A stretch of 8,952 bases of DNA from an uncultured Clostridia bacterium (GTDB lineage: Bacteria > Bacillota > Clostridia > TANB77 > CAG-508). Under the pieces are notes generated by a model that was given only the letters and a program-made list of their open reading frames with translations, had not been told where the DNA came from and ran no database searches. A program made the translations under genes and the position numbers. The DNA lies in contig CAPYID010000002.1 of NCBI GenBank assembly GCA_948739805.1, positions 1 to 8,952 of the forward strand, read 5' to 3'. Positions 5,885 to 8,952 of the stretch are shown piece after piece (within the stretch, counting starts at the first letter, position 1; each line of letters begins with the position of its first letter).

Positions 5885-6026
5885 TAAACATTGTCTAACT
5901 TTGTTAGCCTGCATATAAAGAATCCTCAATGTACAAAAAGTACATTTTTGGTTTTTAGTTTGGCTCCTAGTTATACTTGTTTCTTATCGGTTTGCAGAAA
6001 TCACTATGTTAAGAAAGGAGAAGATT
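5885..6026. promoter_or_regulatory. rpmC-rpsQ gap with terminator-like hairpin and weak promoter match
   Basis: AATGTAC (5928-5934) and GTACATT (5940-5946) form a 7-bp stem with an AAAAA loop, followed by TTTGGTTTTT, so it looks like a very A+T-rich intrinsic terminator or pause hairpin. Just upstream TTGTCT (5891-5896) and TATAAA (5914-5919) are exactly 17 bases apart, a weak promoter match. CTAAC/GTTAG (5895-5899, 5903-5907) is another small hairpin. TGTCTAACTT (5892-5901) also occurs at 1031-1040 in the rpsJ-rplC gap. The gap ends with the rpsQ ribosome binding site (AGAAAGGAG, 6012-6020). None of these functions can be shown from sequence alone. Confidence 0.35.
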
Positions 6027-6290
6027 ATGGAAGAAAGAAATCTTCGTAAAGTTATGATTGGTACAGTTACATCTGATAAAATGGACAAAACAGTAGTTGT
6101 ATCAGTTGAAACCAGTGTTCGTCATAGCATATATAACAAAACCATGAAAAGAACATATAAATTAAAAGCACATGACGAAGAAAATAAATGTCATGTTGGA
6201 GATAAAGTTAAAGTAATGGAAACAAGACCACTTTCTAAGGAAAAAAGATGGAGAGTAGTTGAAATAATGGAAAAAGCAATAGCGAAATAG
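6027..6290 (+). CDS. rpsQ: 30S ribosomal protein S17
   Basis: S17 is a primary binder of the 5' domain of 16S rRNA, with an OB fold. Starting at ATG 6027 it has 87 residues: RNLRKVMIGTVTSDKMDKTVVVSVE, then HSIYNKTMKRTYKLKAHDEENKCHVGDKVKVMETRPLSKEKRWRVVEI, which is the full family pattern. The in-frame ATG at 6006 would place the AAAGGAG site inside the gene, so it is rejected. The stop codon TAG is also the first TAG of a TTAGA-type repeat that runs on downstream. A 173-nt gap separates it from rplN. Confidence 0.96.
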   Translation: MEERNLRKVMIGTVTSDKMDKTVVVSVETSVRHSIYNKTMKRTYKLKAHDEENKCHVGDKVKVMETRPLSKEKRWRVVEIMEKAIAK

Positions 6291-6463
6291 AAATTAGAAA
6301 TTAGAGCTTAGAAGGTAGAAATGTAGGGGTATCGTTTTGGGGAATACCCATGAGGAGAGACACCACTGTGTCCCAGTTAAAAGTTAAATATCAAAGTTTT
6401 AATTTAGAAAAAACAAGAAATACAAATAAATTTAAATTAATGTAAAAAGGAGGCGTGGCTAGA
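6288..6463. repeat. rpsQ-rplN gap: TTAGA repeat and two hairpins
   Basis: From the rpsQ stop onward the DNA reads TAGAAATTAGAAATTAGAG and continues to about 6320. The stretch 6299-6320 matches 930-951 (rpsJ-rplC gap) and 7887-7908 (rplE-rpsZ gap); ATTAGAGCTTAGA is identical to the first of these. Next come two more G+C-rich hairpins: GGGTAT (6327-6332) with ATACCC (6344-6349), and GACAC (6359-6363) with GTGTC (6368-6372) around CACT. The rest is A+T-rich until AAAAAGGAGG (6444-6453), the ribosome binding site of rplN. No ORF or clear promoter is seen. Confidence 0.55.
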
Positions 6464-6832
6464 ATGGTACAACAACAAACTGTATTAAAAGTAGCTGATA
6501 ATACTGGAGCAAAAGAAATCATGTGCATTAGATGTTTAGGCGGATCATATAGAAGATATGCTCACATTGGAGATGTAATAGTTGCTTCTGTAAAGACTGT
6601 TGCTCCAGGCGGAACTGTAAAAAAAGGTCAAGTAGTTAAAGCTGTAGTTGTCAGAACTAAAAATGCTACAAGACGTGCAGATGGCTCTTATATTAGATTT
6701 GATGAAAATGCAGCAGTTATAATAAAAGAAGATGGTACACCAACAGGAACTCGTATATTTGGACCAGTAGCTAGAGAATTAAGAGATGGTGGGTATATGA
6801 AGATACTATCTTTAGCACCAGAAGTTCTTTAA
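6464..6832 (+). CDS. rplN: 50S ribosomal protein L14
   Basis: L14 sits on the interface side of the large subunit and helps form bridges to 16S rRNA; it is the docking site of the silencing factor RsfS in other bacteria. From ATG 6464 the protein has 122 residues, the exact family length. Key parts are VLKVADNTGAKEIMCIRCLGG, the KKGQVVKAVVVRTK strand and IRFDENAAVIIKEDGTPTGTRIFGPVARELRDGGYMKILSLAPEVL. A GTG at 6455 would add three residues, but it lies only one base beyond AGGAGG (6448-6453), too close to be used. A large palindromic element starts on the base after its stop. Confidence 0.97.
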   Translation: MVQQQTVLKVADNTGAKEIMCIRCLGGSYRRYAHIGDVIVASVKTVAPGGTVKKGQVVKAVVVRTKNATRRADGSYIRFDENAAVIIKEDGTPTGTRIFGPVARELRDGGYMKILSLAPEVL

Positions 6833-6955
6833 TAGCTTAATGAAAAACAGCATCTTGCGTCGTTAAAATTTAAAATAAAATCTTTGGCGTAAAAAGCACG
6901 CCTACGATATTTATTTTAAATTTTGCCTAGCAATCTACTATGTTCGATTAAGCTA
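6833..6955. repeat. 123-bp nested palindromic element after rplN
   Basis: The ends are a perfect inverted repeat: TAGCTTAAT (6833-6841) and ATTAAGCTA (6947-6955). Inside is a perfect 15-bp pair, AAAATTTAAAATAAA (6865-6879) and TTTATTTTAAATTTT (6910-6924), then ATC/GAT (6880-6882, 6906-6908), then GGCGT (6886-6890) and ACGCC (6898-6902) around a 7-base loop. TTGC (6855-6858) and GCAA (6930-6933) add a partial pairing between. The whole would form one long hairpin in RNA or a cruciform in DNA. The plan resembles a MITE with terminal inverted repeats. No target-site duplication or ORF is evident. rplX starts 55 nt further on. Confidence 0.7.
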
Positions 6956-7010
6956 ACGAGAGTTAATTATTAAAGACATTAAATCTAGAAAATGTGAGGT
7001 GAAATAGAGA

Positions 7011-7319
7011 ATGAATATAAAAAAGGGAGATACTGTAAAGATTTTGTCTGGAAACGACAAAGGCAAGACAGGAGAAGTTATTGAAGTCATACCTAAAAAG
7101 GAGAAAATTGTTGTAAAAGGTGTAAATATCAGAAAAAAACATGTTAAACCTAGAAAGCAAGGAGAGCAAGGTGGAATAATACCAGTAGAGACTGCAATAC
7201 ATAGTGCAAAAGCAAATATTGTATGCTCTAAATGTGGAAAACCAACAAGAATAGGTTATGAAATAAAAGACGACAAAAAAATACGTATTTGTAAAAAATG
7301 TGGAGCAAAAATAAAATAG
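7011..7319 (+). CDS. rplX: 50S ribosomal protein L24, zinc-ribbon (C+) form
   Basis: L24 is one of the two proteins that start 50S assembly. It has 102 residues with an N-terminal KOW motif: MNIKKGDTVKILSGNDKGKTGEVIEVIPKK, then VKGVNIRKKHVKP. The C-terminal part contains CSKC (Cys72, Cys75) and CKKC (Cys94, Cys97) around a short hairpin, a pattern that suggests zinc binding; many L24 proteins, such as that of B. subtilis, lack these cysteines. The start has a modest ribosome binding site, AGGTGA (6997-7002), 8 bases before ATG. rplE follows after 26 nt, so these two are a tight pair. Confidence 0.95.
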   Translation: MNIKKGDTVKILSGNDKGKTGEVIEVIPKKEKIVVKGVNIRKKHVKPRKQGEQGGIIPVETAIHSAKANIVCSKCGKPTRIGYEIKDDKKIRICKKCGAKIK

Positions 7320-7345
7320 ACAAAGAAAGGAGGAAATAAAAAACA

Positions 7346-7885
7346 ATGAGTGAATTAAAAGAGCAATATGTAAAAGATGCTATTCCAGCATTAATGAAAA
7401 AGTTTGAATACAAATCAGTAATGCAAGTGCCAAAACTTGAAAAAATAGTTATAAATATAGGATTAGGAGATACCAGAGACAATCCAAAAGACTTAGAAAA
7501 TGCCATAAAAGACCTAAGTATAATTACAGGACAAAAACCAGTAATTACAAAAGCAAAAAAATCCATAGCAGCATTCAAATTAAGAGAAGGAGCAAATGTA
7601 GGATGCAAAGTAACTTTAAGAGGAGAAAAAATGTATGAATTTGCATATAAACTATTCAATACAGCCCTTCCTAGAGTTAGAGACTTTAGAGGAGTATCTA
7701 ATACATCATTTGATGGAAGAGGAAATTACTCATTAGGAATAAAAGAGCAACTAATATTTCCAGAAATAGAATATGATAAAGTCGACAAATTAAGAGGAAT
7801 GGACATAATATTTGTAACAACAGCAAATAAAGATGAAGAAGCGAAGGAATTACTTTCTTTATTAGGAATGCCGTTTAGAAGTTAG
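7346..7885 (+). CDS. rplE: 50S ribosomal protein L5
   Basis: L5 binds 5S rRNA in the central protuberance and touches the P-site tRNA. It has 179 residues, the usual length. Recognisable parts are VPKLEKIVINIGLGD, the TGQKPVITKAKKSIAAFKLREGANVGCKVTLRG segment, and the ending RGVSNTSFDGRGNYSLGIKEQLIFPEIEYDKVDKLRGMDI then LLSLLGMPFRS. AAAGGAGG (7326-7333) lies 12 bases before ATG, a little far but the only strong site. The last codons and the stop (GTTTAGAAGTTAG) already belong to the TTAGA-type repeat that fills the next gap. Confidence 0.97.
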   Translation: MSELKEQYVKDAIPALMKKFEYKSVMQVPKLEKIVINIGLGDTRDNPKDLENAIKDLSIITGQKPVITKAKKSIAAFKLREGANVGCKVTLRGEKMYEFAYKLFNTALPRVRDFRGVSNTSFDGRGNYSLGIKEQLIFPEIEYDKVDKLRGMDIIFVTTANKDEEAKELLSLLGMPFRS

Positions 7886-7993
7886 AAATTAGAAGTTAGA
7901 GGATAGAATCTAACATCTAAGAATTGTTTTAAGTACTAAAATTTAGAACAGTTGATTAACTAGAAAAAAGAAAAAGAAGGAGGAAATCATTAA
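7876..7993. repeat. rplE-rpsZ gap: TTAGA repeat overlapping the rplE stop
   Basis: TTAGAAGTTAGAAATTAGAAGTTAGA-type sequence begins in the last two sense codons of rplE and contains its TAG stop. It folds into TTAGA-A-GTTAGA (7889-7900) with TCTAAC-A-TCTAA (7909-7920), that is 5 + 6 bp with one A-A mismatch and an 8-base loop. Positions 7887-7908 match the stretches after rpsQ and rpsJ, and CTAACATCTAA (7910-7920) is identical to 1020-1030. The remainder (7921-7974) is A+T-rich without recognised signals. It ends with AAGAAGGAGG (7974-7983), the rpsZ ribosome binding site. Confidence 0.6.
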
Positions 7994-8179
7994 ATGGCAA
8001 AAAAGTCAATGATAGCGAAGCAGCAAAAAGAGCAAAAATATGCAACAAGAGAATATAATAGATGTAAACTATGTGGAAGACCACATGGATATATAAGAAA
8101 ATATGGAATATGCAGAGTATGCTTTAGAGAGCTAGCACACAAAGGAGAAATCCCAGGTGTTACTAAGGCAAGTTGGTAA
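7994..8179 (+). CDS. rpsZ: 30S ribosomal protein S14, zinc-binding type Z
   Basis: S14 belongs to the head of the 30S subunit, beside S3 and S10. This is the short form of 61 residues with a zinc knuckle: CKLC (Cys24, Cys27) and CRVC (Cys40, Cys43), within the family pattern YNRCKLCGRPHGYIRKYGICRVCFRELAHKGEIPGVTKASW. It is the usual form at this place in the spc operon of Gram-positives; gene names rpsZ and rpsN are both used. The start has AAGGAGG 10 bases upstream. A 252-nt gap made largely of hairpins separates it from rpsH. No zinc-free S14 copy is in the window. Confidence 0.97.
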   Translation: MAKKSMIAKQQKEQKYATREYNRCKLCGRPHGYIRKYGICRVCFRELAHKGEIPGVTKASW

Positions 8180-8187
8180 TAATGAGG

Positions 8188-8320
8188 AAAACAATAAAAG
8201 AAATTGAAAAAGAAAATTCATTTTCTTTTGAAAGTTATTTTATTGTTTTACGAATAGCACGTGATAAATTTGCGAAGCAAATTTAACTCGTGCAAGAGAA
8301 AATAATGAAATTATTTTCTC
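8188..8320. repeat. Three-hairpin palindromic element after rpsZ
   Basis: Hairpin 1: AAAACAATAAAA (8188-8199) with TTTTATTGTTTT (8238-8249), 12 perfect bp, enclosing AAAAGAAAA (8208-8216) with TTTTCTTTT (8221-8229). Hairpin 2: 8257-8293, GCACG with CGTGC outside and AAATTTGC with GCAAATTT inside, two mismatched positions between, loop GAA in GCGAAGC. Hairpin 3: GAGAAAATAAT (8296-8306) with ATTATTTTCTC (8310-8320), 11 perfect bp, again with loop GAA. Hairpins 2 and 3 lie two bases apart. The 35 bp at 8258-8292 recur without change at 8899-8933 after rpsH, and hairpin 1 has a close relative there too. No ORF is present. Confidence 0.8.
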
Positions 8321-8357
8321 GAATTACCAAACTCTACTTAGAAAAGCCAGTAGAACA

Positions 8358-8391
8358 GAAATTAAAAAAGAAAATTCATATTCTTTTGAAA
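8358..8391. repeat. Second copy of a 34-bp hairpin unit in the rpsZ-rpsH gap
   Basis: This stretch matches 8200-8233, the inner part of hairpin 1 of the upstream element, with only two substitutions. One substitution falls in the stem (TTTTCTTTT became TATTCTTTT), so this copy folds less well. It lies 125 bp after the first, between that element and the rpsH ribosome binding site (AAGAAGGAGG, 8411-8420). It looks like a local duplication or the remnant of another element. Confidence 0.7.
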
Positions 8392-8431
8392 ATTTAAAAG
8401 AGAGTTAATAAAGAAGGAGGGAATAACTATT

Positions 8432-8830
8432 ATGGTAACTACAGATCCAATAGCAGACATGTTAACAAGAATCAGAAACGCCAATACAGCGAGACACAAA
8501 ACAGTAGACATTCCAGCATCAAAAATGAAATTATCAATTGCCAACATATTATTTAAAGAAGGATATATAAAATCATTTGAAGAAATAGCAGGAGAAAACC
8601 AAGCAACAATAAGAGTAACATTAAAATATGATGAAAAAGGAAAAAGAGTAATAGACGGAATAAAAAGAATAAGTAAACCTGGGTTAAGAATATACTCATC
8701 AAAAGAAGACTTACCAAGAGTTCTAAACGGTTTAGGAATAGCAATAGTATCAACGTCTAAAGGAATAATGACAGACAAAGAAGCAAGACAAACTGGATTA
8801 GGAGGAGAAGTTATAGCATATGTATGGTAA
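8432..8830 (+). CDS. rpsH: 30S ribosomal protein S8
   Basis: S8 is a primary binder of the central domain of 16S rRNA; in E. coli it also represses the spc operon by binding an rRNA-like site near the rplE start. I did not see such a site here. Length is 132 residues, the family norm. It starts VTTDPIADMLTRIRNANTARHKTVDIPASKMK and has EEGYIK-like KEGYIKSF, the GIKRISKPGLRIY strand, and the ending GLGIAIVSTSKGIMTDKEARQTGLGGEVIAYVW. AAGAAGGAGG (8411-8420) precedes the ATG by 11 bases. rplF would normally follow; here at least 122 nt of repeat comes first and the window ends. Confidence 0.97.
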   Translation: MVTTDPIADMLTRIRNANTARHKTVDIPASKMKLSIANILFKEGYIKSFEEIAGENQATIRVTLKYDEKGKRVIDGIKRISKPGLRIYSSKEDLPRVLNGLGIAIVSTSKGIMTDKEARQTGLGGEVIAYVW

Positions 8831-8952
8831 AGCGAGCAAAACAATAAAAATAAGTAAAAAACTTGTTTTTTAAATTATTTTTATTGTTTTGCGAGCGACA
8901 CGTGATAAATTTGCGAAGCAAATTTAACTCGTGAAAGCGAGCAAAAAATATA
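8831..8952. repeat. Second multi-hairpin element, after rpsH, running off the window
   Basis: Hairpin 1: 8836-8853 with 8875-8892, 18 perfect bp (GCAAAACAATAAAAATAA and its complement), enclosing AAAAAAC/GTTTTTT (8856-8862, 8865-8871). Hairpin 2: 8899-8933, identical in all 35 bases to 8258-8292, with the GCGAAGC turn. The hexamer GCGAGC occurs at 8832, 8891 and 8937, that is, before, between and after the hairpins, and GCGAGCAAAA starts both the element and the cut-off final part. By analogy with the copy after rpsZ, 8937-8952 should be the left arm of a third hairpin. It begins on the base after the rpsH stop. Confidence 0.8.

Noticed and set aside
6963..7659. Long minus-strand ORFs opposite rplX and rplE
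   Set aside because: They are shadows of real genes on the + strand. Their Phe/Ser/Cys-rich translations match no family and no minus-strand ribosome binding site is visible.
8362..8844. 160-codon minus-strand ORF opposite rpsH
   Set aside because: It is the reverse shadow of rpsH, whose protein match is unambiguous; the hydrophobic translation is typical of antisense to A-rich genes.
773..8952. CRISPR array as an explanation for the repeats
   Set aside because: Repeats are few, of differing size, self-complementary, and not separated by unique spacers of even length; no cas gene is present.

Overview
This window carries the S10-spc ribosomal protein gene cluster, from rpsJ (S10) to rpsH (S8). 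All sixteen genes are on the + strand in the usual bacterial order: rpsJ, rplC, rplD, rplW, rplB, rpsS, rplV, rpsC, rplP, rpmC, rpsQ, rplN, rplX, rplE, rpsZ (a zinc-type S14) and rpsH. None is broken, and every start I favour is ATG. The DNA is very A+T rich, Arg is mostly AGA, Shine-Dalgarno sites are strong (AAAGGAGG type), and stops are only TAA or TAG. Together with the short CxxC-type S14 and CxxC-type L24, this suggests a low-GC Firmicute, probably an uncultured clostridial lineage. Trp is encoded by TGG, so nothing points to a recoded TGA. The lineage is inferred from protein style, not from a search.

Layout: positions 1-110 are non-coding and hold a palindromic repeat. A good sigma-A type promoter lies at 111-140, followed by a leader of about 308 nt with several strong helices and then rpsJ. 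Some gene pairs are packed as expected: rplC-rplD-rplW, rplB-rpsS-rplV, rpsC-rplP-rpmC and rplX-rplE, with spacings of -14 to +26 nt. The other joints are unusually wide: rpsJ-rplC 292 nt, rplW-rplB 303, rplV-rpsC 109, rpmC-rpsQ 142, rpsQ-rplN 173, rplN-rplX 178, rplE-rpsZ 108, rpsZ-rpsH 252, and at least 122 after rpsH. In most related genomes these joints are a few to a few tens of bases.

The wide joints are the interesting part. Most are built of palindromes, and several share sequence with one another. (1) A 68-70 bp tandem repeat begins inside the last codons of rpsJ. (2) A TTAGA-rich repeat occurs after rpsJ, rpsQ and rplE, and in the last two it contains the gene's stop codon. (3) A 123-bp nested palindrome starts on the base after the rplN stop. 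(4) A multi-hairpin module with GAA loops and an identical 35-bp block occurs after rpsZ and again after rpsH; an 11-base piece of it is also in the rplW-rplB gap. I read these as one or more families of small non-coding palindromic elements that settled in the gaps of an essential operon without breaking a gene. Whether they are mobile, act as RNA processing or attenuation sites, or are neutral cannot be told from this sequence.

The gene products are the core of both ribosomal subunits: S10, S19, S3, S17, S14 and S8 in 30S; L3, L4, L23, L2, L22, L16, L29, L14, L24 and L5 in 50S. One or a few long transcripts would make them together. rplF is expected next, beyond the right edge.
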